A stretch of 6,289 bases of DNA from contig CANRFP010000063.1 of assembly GCA_947629895.1 (NCBI GenBank), forward strand, positions 1 through 6,289. The letters run 5' to 3'. Under the pieces are notes generated by a model. That model was not told the origin of the DNA, did no database searches, and saw nothing but the letters and a program-made list of their open reading frames with translations. This document shows, one piece after another, positions 1-6,287 of this stretch. How positions within the stretch are numbered: the stretch's first letter is position 1; every line of letters starts with the position of its first letter. Made by a program: the position numbers and the translations under genes. The stretch comes from an uncultured Clostridia bacterium (GTDB taxonomy: Bacteria; Bacillota_A; Clostridia; Christensenellales; UBA1242).

Positions 1-227
1 CAGCCCAAAAATCTTTCACCTTCCGATGGCGTTGCAGTTAATGCCACTGTTGAGCCTTCTTTAAAAGTGCCCGTGCATGTGAGCGAGGAAAACCCACTTG
101 CCTCGCAATTTCCGTCACCAGAAACGCGGAAAGAAAAATTGTAGTAGTTGGTTGTTCCGCATCCAAAGAACGCCACCACAGGAAAAATCAAACACATCAA
201 AAGCAAAAAGCAAATTTTCTTTTTCAT
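1..227 (-). CDS. Lipoprotein with InlB-type repeat, 3' end beyond the window
   Basis: Reading the minus strand from ATG at 227 gives 75 codons that stay open to the left edge, so the gene is partial only because of the window. Residues 2-4 are Lys, 5-21 are a hydrophobic core, and Cys23 follows Ala-Phe-Phe-Gly, a lipobox-like site (the Phe at -3 is less usual than Leu). This predicts signal peptidase II cleavage, lipidation and anchoring on the outer face of the membrane. The mature part has a short Thr/Asn/Tyr linker and then a pattern typical of the InlB B-repeat or Listeria-Bacteroides repeat: a Gly-containing strand, then EGSTVALTATP and, a few residues on, FLGW at the edge. Such repeats occur in surface proteins, often in tandem, but they do not identify a function. 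Cys41 and Cys51 in the mature part could pair. The Shine-Dalgarno is weak (AGAGAG about 14 bases upstream). It is transcribed divergently from the YtxC-like gene. The lipoprotein call is firm; the role is unknown. Confidence 0.85.
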   Translation of the reverse strand, partial: MKKKICFLLLMCLIFPVVAFFGCGTTNYYNFSFRVSGDGNCEASGFSSLTCTGTFKEGSTVALTATPSEGERFLG

Positions 228-256
228 TTCTTTTTATCTTTCTCTCTTGAAAATAT

Positions 257-284
257 ATTATCTTAAAAAAACAAAAAAAGTCAA
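257..284 (-). promoter_or_regulatory. Predicted sigma-70/SigA promoter for the lipoprotein gene
   Basis: On the minus strand, TTGACT (complement of 279-284) and GATAAT (complement of 257-262) are separated by 16 bases. Each matches the consensus in five of six positions. A start about 7 bases downstream would leave a leader of roughly 23 bases before the ATG at 227. The spacer is a T-rich run. Found by eye, in A/T-rich sequence where chance matches are common. Confidence 0.5.
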
Positions 285-320
285 ACAAAAACGGCAAATG
301 ACAAAAATAAAAGCAAAATT

Positions 321-350
321 TTGAGTATTTTTGAAGCGCTTGCATAAAAT
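321..350 (+). promoter_or_regulatory. Predicted sigma-70/SigA promoter for the YtxC-like gene
   Basis: TTGAGT at 321-326 and TAAAAT at 345-350 are 18 bases apart. The -10 matches the consensus in five of six positions. The spacer contains a perfect 8-bp palindrome, AAGCGCTT, at 334-341, which could be an operator half or chance. A start near 357 would leave a very short leader, just including the AAGGAG at 359-364. Confidence 0.45.
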
Positions 351-369
351 AGTTGGGTAAGGAGTTTTT

Positions 370-1128
370 ATGTGGGAACTTTCAATCTCTGTCAGCGGAA
401 AAAATCTTGACATAGCAAAATTTGTTTATCAAACGCTCAAAACTCACGCGGAAGAGTTTGATGCAGTTGTCACTTGTTATGAAGAATGTGACAATTTTTA
501 TGTGGTTTTTGGCTGCCCCCAAGCACAGCAAAATCGCGCGAGTATGATGCTTGAAAGATGTGTGATAAAAGTTATTTGCAATTTTTACAAAGAAAAGTTT
601 TTAACAGAAAATTTACATCTTCCACTGCATGAAACCATAAGTTTGACAGCCTTTAAAAAAGCCCTCATAAATTTTGATAAAGAAACAGATTTTTATATGA
701 TAAGCAAAAATTTGGATTTGGACAAGAACTTGCATCTTGACAGTTTTTATTATTTCAAATTGAAGGCCTTGCGTGACAAATGGAGCGAACTTGTTTCTCT
801 TGCAAACGAAAACAGCGACTATTTGGTTTCCTCCGATGCTTTTTTCGACCTTCTAAAATTTTTGATTGACAATTTGGAAGTTTGTGAGGATGAAATAAAT
901 GTTTTTGAAGAAGATAATGGCTATCACATCAGCCCAAACAACAAGGACATTCCAAATGAAACACTTTCGCAAGAAGGGCTGATTTCTTCGCTGATTGAAC
1001 TTTCCCCCAAAAAAATAAACCTGTTTTGCCGAAATGACAACGACAACACCGCAGGTTTTTTATCCAAAATTTTTGAAGAAAGAATAAACATAAGTTACAA
1101 CAAAACCATTGAAAAATTACATCTATAA
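370..1128 (+). CDS. YtxC-like protein (putative sporulation protein family)
   Basis: A 252-residue soluble protein with no signal peptide or membrane segment. I assign it to the YtxC family from remembered family patterns, not from a search. The supporting stretches are: residues 66-80 (a hydrophobic/aromatic segment ending NFYKEKFLTE); residues 96-111, with FDKETD; FYYFKLKAL at 126-134; LLKFLID at 161-167; GLISSLIELSPKKI at 203-216; and FLSKIFEERI near 230-239. These match in order and spacing the C-terminal YtxC domain (a conserved FxxFxLK, a LLKFL helix, then a strand-rich segment ending in liSaLi..sP..I and an IF..R motif). The biochemical function of YtxC is not established; in Bacillus the gene sits beside dnaI and thrS. 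Neither neighbour is present here. The start is fixed by AAGGAG at 359-364, five bases before the ATG. It converges on truA. The family can persist in non-sporulating relatives, so it does not prove sporulation. Family call likely; role uncertain. Confidence 0.68.
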   Translation: MWELSISVSGKNLDIAKFVYQTLKTHAEEFDAVVTCYEECDNFYVVFGCPQAQQNRASMMLERCVIKVICNFYKEKFLTENLHLPLHETISLTAFKKALINFDKETDFYMISKNLDLDKNLHLDSFYYFKLKALRDKWSELVSLANENSDYLVSSDAFFDLLKFLIDNLEVCEDEINVFEEDNGYHISPNNKDIPNETLSQEGLISSLIELSPKKINLFCRNDNDNTAGFLSKIFEERINISYNKTIEKLHL

Positions 1129-1137
1129 TTGCACTTT

Positions 1138-1887
1138 TTAGGCTTTATCAGCCGGATATTCCACACTTTTCAAATAAAGCCCACAAGCAGGCATTGTTTT
1201 GCCCGCCAAACTGCGATTTCCATTAACAAGCGCCAAAGTGATGTCCTCAAAAGAAAGTTTGCCTCGCCCGCAGTCCAAAAGCGTGCCAACAATAATCCTC
1301 ACCATATTATACAAAAATCCGTTTCCTGTTACATAAAATGTGAAAATTTTGTTGCGTTTGAAAATGGAAATGTCATAAATTTCTCTTTCAAAATCGGTTA
1401 CTGTTGTGTCGGCACAGCAAAAGCCTTTAAAGTTGTGTTTTCCAATCAAAATTTTGCTTGCCTTTCTCATTTTTTCAAGGTCAACATCAAAAGGATAATA
1501 AGCCACAAAGTCACTTTTAAGCGCTGGCCTATCACCTGTCACCTGCACAACATATTTGTATGTTTTCTTTTTGGCTGAAAATCTTGCATGAAAATTCTCA
1601 TTTTCCTCTGTCACTTTCAAAATTCTCACATCAGATGGAAGCAAATTGTTCAAAGCGCCCTTTATGTTTTTAAGCGGAATTTTGCTTTCAGTTTTGCACG
1701 ATGCCACCTGCCCAAGCGCGTGCACGCCCCTATCCGTTCTTCCACTGCCTTCCACACAAACCGCTTCATTCAGCAAAGAAGAAAGCGCCTTTTCAAGTTC
1801 CCCTTGAACTGTCCTTTTGTTCTCTTGTTTTTGCCAGCCATAAAAGTGGCAGCCGTTATATTCAATCACCAATTTTAAATTTCTCAT
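1138..1887 (-). CDS. truA: tRNA pseudouridine(38-40) synthase TruA
   Basis: A complete 249-residue TruA, close to the usual length. It converts uridines 38-40 in the tRNA anticodon stem-loop to pseudouridine in the cytoplasm. The catalytic signature GRTDRGVHA is at residues 49-57, with Asp52 as the nucleophile. The start has the family's typical basic strand (RNLKLVIEYNG), followed by FYGWQKQ and a TVQGELEKAL helix. NLLPSDVRI lies at 81-89, FHARFSAKKKTYKY at 99-112 (Tyr110 corresponds to the conserved active-site Tyr), HNFKGF at 151-156, and GNGFLYNMVRIIVGTL at 188-203. The ending AGKTMPACGLYLKSVEY is also characteristic. No core residue is missing. The start is set by homology: Met1 directly precedes the first beta strand, although no Shine-Dalgarno lies upstream. 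The 3' end faces the YtxC-like gene across 9 bp, with no obvious terminator between them. truA often lies with ribosomal-protein or cobalt-transporter (ecf) genes; here it is alone. Confidence 0.97.
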   Translation of the reverse strand: MRNLKLVIEYNGCHFYGWQKQENKRTVQGELEKALSSLLNEAVCVEGSGRTDRGVHALGQVASCKTESKIPLKNIKGALNNLLPSDVRILKVTEENENFHARFSAKKKTYKYVVQVTGDRPALKSDFVAYYPFDVDLEKMRKASKILIGKHNFKGFCCADTTVTDFEREIYDISIFKRNKIFTFYVTGNGFLYNMVRIIVGTLLDCGRGKLSFEDITLALVNGNRSLAGKTMPACGLYLKSVEYPADKA

Positions 1888-1902
1888 ATCTATATTTTAA
1901 GA

Positions 1903-1933
1903 ATTATAGCAACAATAATCAAGCAAAATTCAA
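1903..1933 (-). promoter_or_regulatory. Predicted promoter for truA
   Basis: A perfect TATAAT lies on the minus strand (complement of 1903-1908). The best -35 is TTGAAT (complement of 1928-1933), at a long 19-base spacing. Transcription would start about 9-10 bases before the ATG at 1887, giving a very short leader without a Shine-Dalgarno. The -10 is convincing; the -35 is weak. Confidence 0.45.
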
Positions 1934-1939
1934 AATTGT

Positions 1940-1969
1940 TTGACTTAGTTTCGCAAAAAGTTTTAAACT
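1940..1969 (+). promoter_or_regulatory. Predicted promoter for the PFOR gene, overlapped by an inverted repeat
   Basis: TTGACT at 1940-1945 is followed after 18 bases by TAAACT at 1964-1969, a modest -10 (four of six). A perfect inverted repeat, TTAGTTT at 1945-1951 and AAACTAA at 1965-1971, spans the spacer and the -10. It could be an operator. It does not resemble the Rex consensus. The strong ribosome site AAGGAG at 1977-1982 sits five bases before the ATG at 1988. Confidence 0.45.
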
Positions 1970-1987
1970 AAATCAAAAGGAGCAATT

Positions 1988-4900
1988 ATGAAAAAAGTTG
2001 TTGATGGAAACACTGCCGCCGCTATGGTGGCTTACAAACTTTCTGAGGTTATTCCAATTTATCCAATCACGCCGTCATCACCTATGGCTGAATTTTGTGA
2101 CAGTGAAGTGGCAGCGGGAAAACAAAACATATTTGGAAAAATTCCAACTTTGGTTGAAATGCAATCAGAAGGTGGCGCAAGCGGCACGCTGCATGGCAGT
2201 TTGTGTTCTGGTGCAATGACAACAACTTTCACATCAAGTCAAGGGCTGCTTTTGATGATTCCAAACCTATACAAACTTGCCGGCGAGCAACTTCCATGCG
2301 TGCTTCATGTGGCAGCAAGGGCGATTGCCTCCCATGCTCTTTCCATTTTTGGCGACCACAGCGACATAATGTCAATAAGAAGCACAGGCGCAATCATATT
2401 GTCCTCCTCTTCCGTTCAGCAAGCCCATGACTTTGCCCTTATTTCTCACATTTTAGCGTATAAAACCTCGCTTCCTGTTGTTCATTTTTTTGACGGTTTT
2501 AGAACATCGCATGAAATACAAAAAATTGATGCTCTGTCGGACGAACAAATAAAACAACTTTTGCCTTTAAAAGAAATTGAGGCTTTCAGAAATTCCAAAC
2601 TAACCCCAAACGCCCCATATCAAAAAGGCACGGCACAAAATCCGGATGTTTTCTTTCAAAATCGCGAGCGTTCCAACACCGCCTACGCCCAAGTTTACAA
2701 CAAATTGGAAGAAATTTTGAAAGATTTCAAGAAGGTAACGGGCCGCACATATTTTCCTTATGACCTTTTTGGATATAAAAATCCAAAAAAAGTTATTGTT
2801 TGCATGGGTTCGGCGTGCGAAACGATTGAAGAAGTTTTGGAAAGGGGGAATTTTAAAGATGTTGCACTTATGAACGTGCACCTTTTCCGCCCTTTTGACT
2901 CAAAAGTTTTCTCTCAATTAATTCCAAAGAGTGTTGAAAAAGTTATTGTGCTTGACCGCTGCAAAGAATGCACCGCCCGAGAGCCGCTTTATCTTGATGT
3001 TGTAAACGCTTTAAAGGGCAGAAACATAAAAATTTTCGGTGGAAGATATGGGCTTGGCGGAAAAGAGTTTGACCCTAAAATGGTTAAAGCAGTGATTGAC
3101 AATTTCCAACTTGAAAAGGACGATTTCACCGTTGGAATTGTTGACGATGTGACAAACACTTCTCTGCCACTTCCAGATTTCAAACTTAAATCGGATGCCT
3201 TTGAAATGAAATTTTGGGGCTTGGGCTCAGACGGAACAGTTTCGGCAAGCAAAAGCACAATCAAAATTTTGGGCGAAGAACTTGGGGCTTATGTTCAGGG
3301 CTATTTTGAATATGACAGCAAAAAAAGTGGAAGCCTCACCCGCTCTCATGTTAGGGTTAGTGAAAATCCAATCAAAAGCACCTATTTGGTTGAAGAGCCA
3401 GACATAATCACTATTGCAAACTTCTCTTTTATGCATCGCTATGACTGTTTGCAAGGGCTGAAACAAAATGGCAAAGTGCTTATAAATTCTGTGTTCAGCG
3501 CCGATGAAATAAACAAAGTTTTGCCTGATATATACAAAACCACTCTCCAAAAACAAAAAGCCCAACTGTATGTTATAAACGCCCAAAAACTTGCAGAAGA
3601 TGTTGGGCTTGGCAACAAAATAAACATGATTATGCAAACCGCGCTTTTCAAAGTTTCAAACATAATTCCTTTTGAAGCAGCAAAAGAACAGATTGAAAAA
3701 TATATAAGAAAAACCTTCTCAAAAAAAGGCAAGGCAGTTATTGAAAAAAATCTTAAAGCCAGCGAAAAAACGCTTGAAAGATTGGAAAAAGTGGATGTTT
3801 CAAAGTTCACATTAAACAACGTAAATTTGAAAGACCGCAATTTGCCAGACGAATTTTATCAAAAAATCATGAAACCAATTGAAAAATTGGATGGGGATGC
3901 GCTCCCTGTTTCCGCTTTTGATGCGGCTGGAAAAGTCCCACAAGGCACTGCGGAACTTGAAAAACGTGGCTTTGCTTTGCACCTTCCTGTTTGGCTGCCA
4001 AAAAATTGTATTCAATGCGGACAGTGCGTTATGGCTTGCCCTCACAACGCCATTCGCCCAGTGCTTGTCAAAGGTGAAACTCCTGAGGAAATTGAGTTTG
4101 CCGCCGCTTTTGGCATGAATGGCTATTATTATCGCCTGCAAGTCAGCCCAGAGGACTGCACAGGCTGTGGAGTTTGTGCAAAAACTTGCCCAAGCAAAAC
4201 AAAGGCGCTTGTTATGCAAATCGCTGACGATGAAATGGAAAAACAAAAGAAAAATTATCAAACTTTGCAAGGCATAAAAACAGAAAAAGAAACACCATTT
4301 GGCACCGACACCCCAAAAGGCTTGCAATTCAAAGATTGTTATTTTGGCTTTTCTGGCGCGTGCGGAGGTTGTGGCGAAACACCATACATCCGCCTTGCAA
4401 CCACTCTTTTTGGTGACAGAATGGTTATTGCCAACGCAACGGGCTGTTCAAGCATATATGGCGGCTCATTCCCAAGTTGCCCATATCTCAAAGACGAAAA
4501 TGGCCGTGGTCCTGCATGGGCAAATTCGCTGTTTGAAGATAATGCTGAGTTTGGGCTTGGCATAAAACTTGGAAGCAAATACACCTCCAAAGGAAACGAA
4601 AGTGTTTGGATAATTGGTGGTGATGGTTGGGCTTATGACATCGGCTATGGAGGCTTGGACCATGTGTTAAACAGCAAAGAGAATGTGAACATTCTTGTTC
4701 TTGACACAGAGGTTTATTCCAACACCGGCGGACAGGCATCAAAATCAACGCCACGCGGCGCAATGGTGAAATTTGCCAACGCTGGCAAAAGCACCAAGAA
4801 AAAGGATTTGGTGGCTCTTGCAATCGCATCAAAAAATTGCTATGTTGCACAGGTTTCGCTTGGCGCAAACATGGTGCAGTGCATAAAGGCGTTCAAAGAG

Positions 4901-5227
4901 GCGGAAAGTTACAATGGCCCAAGCTTGATTGTCGCCTATTGCCCTTGCGTTAATCACGGCTTTGACATGTCCGAAACAACTGCTGAAATGCGAAAAGCGG
5001 TTGAGTGCGGATATTGGTCGCTTGTGAGATTTAACCCTGAAAATGGCGAACTATCCATCGATAGCACATCGGATTTTGAAAAATATGATAACTTCCTGGA
5101 CGGCGAAAGCAGATTCAGCGCAATAAAAGAACTTAAAGGGCAAGAAGCAAAAGCACTTCTTGATGAAAGTAAAGAAGATGCGAAAATTCGACTTGAAACG
5201 TTAAAGAGTTTGGCAAAAAAACAATAA
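1988..5227 (+). CDS. nifJ: Pyruvate:ferredoxin (flavodoxin) oxidoreductase, single-chain, shortened domain VI
   Basis: This cytoplasmic enzyme oxidises pyruvate with CoA to acetyl-CoA and CO2 and reduces ferredoxin; it is the main link from glycolysis to acetyl-CoA in anaerobes. Domain order matches the Desulfovibrio africanus enzyme. Domain I has YPITPSS at 25-31 with Thr28, Glu61 and Arg111 in the pyruvate/TPP positions, plus ALSIFGDHSD and FFDGFRTSHEIQKI. Domain III has FWGLGSDGTVSASK near 410 and QGYFEYDSKKSG. Domain V carries two 4Fe-4S motifs: Cys674/677/680/684 and Cys724/727/730/734. Domain VI supplies the proximal cluster cysteines 792, 795, 820 and 987 and the TPP motif from GDG (878-880) to Asn912 in DTEVYSNTGGQ. 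All catalytic and cluster residues are present. At 1079 residues it is about 90 shorter than usual: 64 are missing between Cys820 and Cys987, and the domain VII extension of D. africanus is absent. The domain II motif normally DRTKEPG reads DRCKECT (Cys325, Cys328). It is an apparent single-gene unit. The symbol por/pfo is used as well; there is no nif context. Confidence 0.97.
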   Translation: MKKVVDGNTAAAMVAYKLSEVIPIYPITPSSPMAEFCDSEVAAGKQNIFGKIPTLVEMQSEGGASGTLHGSLCSGAMTTTFTSSQGLLLMIPNLYKLAGEQLPCVLHVAARAIASHALSIFGDHSDIMSIRSTGAIILSSSSVQQAHDFALISHILAYKTSLPVVHFFDGFRTSHEIQKIDALSDEQIKQLLPLKEIEAFRNSKLTPNAPYQKGTAQNPDVFFQNRERSNTAYAQVYNKLEEILKDFKKVTGRTYFPYDLFGYKNPKKVIVCMGSACETIEEVLERGNFKDVALMNVHLFRPFDSKVFSQLIPKSVEKVIVLDRCKECTAREPLYLDVVNALKGRNIKIFGGRYGLGGKEFDPKMVKAVIDNFQLEKDDFTVGIVDDVTNTSLPLPDFKLKSDAFEMKFWGLGSDGTVSASKSTIKILGEELGAYVQGYFEYDSKKSGSLTRSHVRVSENPIKSTYLVEEPDIITIANFSFMHRYDCLQGLKQNGKVLINSVFSADEINKVLPDIYKTTLQKQKAQLYVINAQKLAEDVGLGNKINMIMQTALFKVSNIIPFEAAKEQIEKYIRKTFSKKGKAVIEKNLKASEKTLERLEKVDVSKFTLNNVNLKDRNLPDEFYQKIMKPIEKLDGDALPVSAFDAAGKVPQGTAELEKRGFALHLPVWLPKNCIQCGQCVMACPHNAIRPVLVKGETPEEIEFAAAFGMNGYYYRLQVSPEDCTGCGVCAKTCPSKTKALVMQIADDEMEKQKKNYQTLQGIKTEKETPFGTDTPKGLQFKDCYFGFSGACGGCGETPYIRLATTLFGDRMVIANATGCSSIYGGSFPSCPYLKDENGRGPAWANSLFEDNAEFGLGIKLGSKYTSKGNESVWIIGGDGWAYDIGYGGLDHVLNSKENVNILVLDTEVYSNTGGQASKSTPRGAMVKFANAGKSTKKKDLVALAIASKNCYVAQVSLGANMVQCIKAFKEAESYNGPSLIVAYCPCVNHGFDMSETTAEMRKAVECGYWSLVRFNPENGELSIDSTSDFEKYDNFLDGESRFSAIKELKGQEAKALLDESKEDAKIRLETLKSLAKKQ

Positions 5228-5243
5228 AATTTCGTTACTTTGG

Positions 5244-5273
5244 TTGACAAAAGACATAAAAATTTATTAAAAT
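5244..5273 (+). promoter_or_regulatory. Predicted strong promoter for the phosphodiesterase gene
   Basis: A perfect -35, TTGACA, at 5244-5249 and TAAAAT at 5268-5273 (five of six) are 18 bases apart. The start would fall near 5280, giving a leader of about 60 bases. The promoter begins only 17 bases after the PFOR stop codon, so the phosphodiesterase gene is probably transcribed independently of PFOR, possibly with some read-through. Confidence 0.6.
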
Positions 5274-5277
5274 CGAA

Positions 5278-5306
5278 TATATACTATATATAGTGTGTGA
5301 TTTTTT
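5278..5306 (+). promoter_or_regulatory. A/T-rich palindrome with following T-run: operator or weak terminator
   Basis: ACTATATATAGT at 5283-5294 is a perfect 12-bp palindrome. In RNA the stem can be extended by five more pairs, alternating A-U and G-U, out to 5278 and 5299. Six T residues follow almost directly (5301-5306). The hairpin plus T-run looks like an intrinsic terminator for PFOR, but a stem almost without G-C pairs would be weak. Its position just after the predicted start of the phosphodiesterase transcript also fits a repressor operator. The sequence alone does not decide between these. Confidence 0.4.
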
Positions 5307-5341
5307 GCCCACTTCAATAGGTTGATTTAAAGGTAGGAAAT

Positions 5342-6070
5342 ATGGAAATATTCAAAACTTGGCTTGTTGAAACCCCAATAGCACATCGCGGGCTTCACGA
5401 CAAAAACACCCCAGAAAACAGTTTGGAGGCGTTTTCAAAAGCAATAGAAAAAGGTTATGCAATAGAACTTGACGTTCAACTTTTGGCAGACGGAACTGTT
5501 GTTGTTTTTCACGATGACAGCCTCGCCCGAATGACCGACAATGACGGTTATGTGAAATTTTTGAATAAAGAGGATTTAAAAGCGTTAAAACTAAAAGGCT
5601 CAAAAGAAAACATTCCAACTTTTGAGGAAGTTTTGAACCTTGTTGATGGAAAAGTGCCTCTTTTAATCGAGATAAAAAACAAATACAAAGTTGGAAAGTT
5701 GGAGCAACAAGTAATTGACATTCTCAAAAATTATAAAGGAGAATATGCTGTTCAATCTTTCAATCCGTTTTCTTTAAACTATTTCAAAACCCATGCCCCA
5801 AACATTTTAAGAGGACAACTTTCTGGCTTTTTCAAAGGCGAAAAATTAGGATTTTTCAAAAAATTTATGTTAAAAAGGATGTCTTTTAACAAAAAAACAA
5901 GTCAGCCAAATTTCATATCTTATGATTGCAGAAATTTGCCAAACCGATTTGTGAAAAGATACAAAAAACTTCCTCTTTTGGCTTGGACAGTGAGAAGCAA
6001 AGAAGATTATTTGAAGATTGTTAAATATTGTGACAATGTGATTTTTGAGAATTTTGACCCCGAAATATAG
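5342..6070 (+). CDS. Glycerophosphodiester phosphodiesterase, cytoplasmic YqiK/UgpQ type
   Basis: A 242-residue enzyme that hydrolyses glycerophosphodiesters (deacylated phospholipids) to glycerol 3-phosphate and the free alcohol. The TIM-barrel signatures appear in order: AHRG at 14-17 (catalytic His15, Arg16), PENS at 24-27 (Glu25), IELDV at 41-45 (metal ligands Glu42 and Asp44), DGTVVVFHDD at 50-59 (catalytic His57), LIEIK at 108-112 (metal ligand Glu110), QSFNPFSL at 138-145, and LAWTV near 213-217. After QSF lies a basic/aromatic stretch (about 163-185), seen in Firmicutes homologues of this size such as Bacillus YqiK. There is no signal peptide or membrane segment, so the enzyme should be cytoplasmic and act on imported or internally produced glycerophosphodiesters. 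The start is supported by AAGGTAGG at 5331-5338, three bases before ATG. No transporter is adjacent. Substrate preference among glycerophosphodiesters cannot be read from the sequence. Confidence 0.94.
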   Translation: MEIFKTWLVETPIAHRGLHDKNTPENSLEAFSKAIEKGYAIELDVQLLADGTVVVFHDDSLARMTDNDGYVKFLNKEDLKALKLKGSKENIPTFEEVLNLVDGKVPLLIEIKNKYKVGKLEQQVIDILKNYKGEYAVQSFNPFSLNYFKTHAPNILRGQLSGFFKGEKLGFFKKFMLKRMSFNKKTSQPNFISYDCRNLPNRFVKRYKKLPLLAWTVRSKEDYLKIVKYCDNVIFENFDPEI

Positions 6071-6134
6071 CGTGGACAACTAGAATTTTTAACGCGGACA
6101 GCCCGCTCATTGTCATTCGGGTATATTCTTTTGC

Positions 6135-6164
6135 TGTCATTCTGAGGCGAAGCCGAAGAATCTC
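6135..6164. repeat. REP-like palindromic intergenic repeat unit
   Basis: The core at 6139-6161 is an exact symmetrical fold: ATTCT (6139-6143), GA, GGC (6146-6148), a GAA loop, GCC (6152-6154), GA, and AGAAT (6157-6161). The two GA steps face each other as tandem G-A mismatches, which can pair in sheared form. The tip contains GCGAAGC, a heptamer known as an unusually stable DNA mini-hairpin. From memory, TCATTCTGAG...CGAAGAATCTC-type sequences are dispersed in intergenic regions of many bacterial genomes. That identification has not been checked, and only one copy is present here. Confidence 0.6.
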
Positions 6165-6276
6165 AAGCGTGCCGAACCGCTAAAATTCGTTTTCCCCGCT
6201 ATCCCCCTTTCCGCACCTCGAAAAATTCCGCTGGACATTTTTCATCGGTATGAGTGAATTTCCAATTTTGTATGCC

Positions 6277-6287
6277 GGGCAAAGCCC
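6277..6287. repeat. Small GC hairpin at the right edge
   Basis: GGGC at 6277-6280 and GCCC at 6284-6287 flank an AAA loop. It could be part of the tail repeat or the stem of a terminator, but the window ends two bases later, so a T-run cannot be seen. Confidence 0.3.

Noticed and set aside
115..345. A 76-codon minus-strand frame over the lipoprotein start
   Set aside because: It overlaps the lipoprotein reading frame out of phase and gives a low-complexity Phe-rich product. The frame starting at 227 has a signal peptide, lipobox and repeat motif.
1141..1153. GGCT-loop-AGCC hairpin near the 3' end of truA
   Set aside because: Only a 4-bp stem, inside the truA coding region, with no T-run on either strand; not a credible terminator.
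1129..1578. A 149-codon open frame on the plus strand opposite truA
   Set aside because: It lies antisense to a textbook TruA with all motifs intact, has no ribosome site, and its translation shows no family pattern.
3812..4327. A 171-codon minus-strand frame inside the PFOR gene
   Set aside because: Shadow of the PFOR coding sequence, which here encodes the ferredoxin-like domain with eight conserved cysteines.
1988..5227. Possibility that PFOR is broken or assembled with a deletion
   Set aside because: The frame is open throughout, flanks of the gap align cleanly, and all TPP, pyruvate and cluster residues are present, so a natural compact form is more likely.
6177..6245. A short minus-strand frame of about 21 codons starting at ATG near 6244
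   Set aside because: No ribosome site, no recognisable product, and it lies in repeat-like noncoding sequence.
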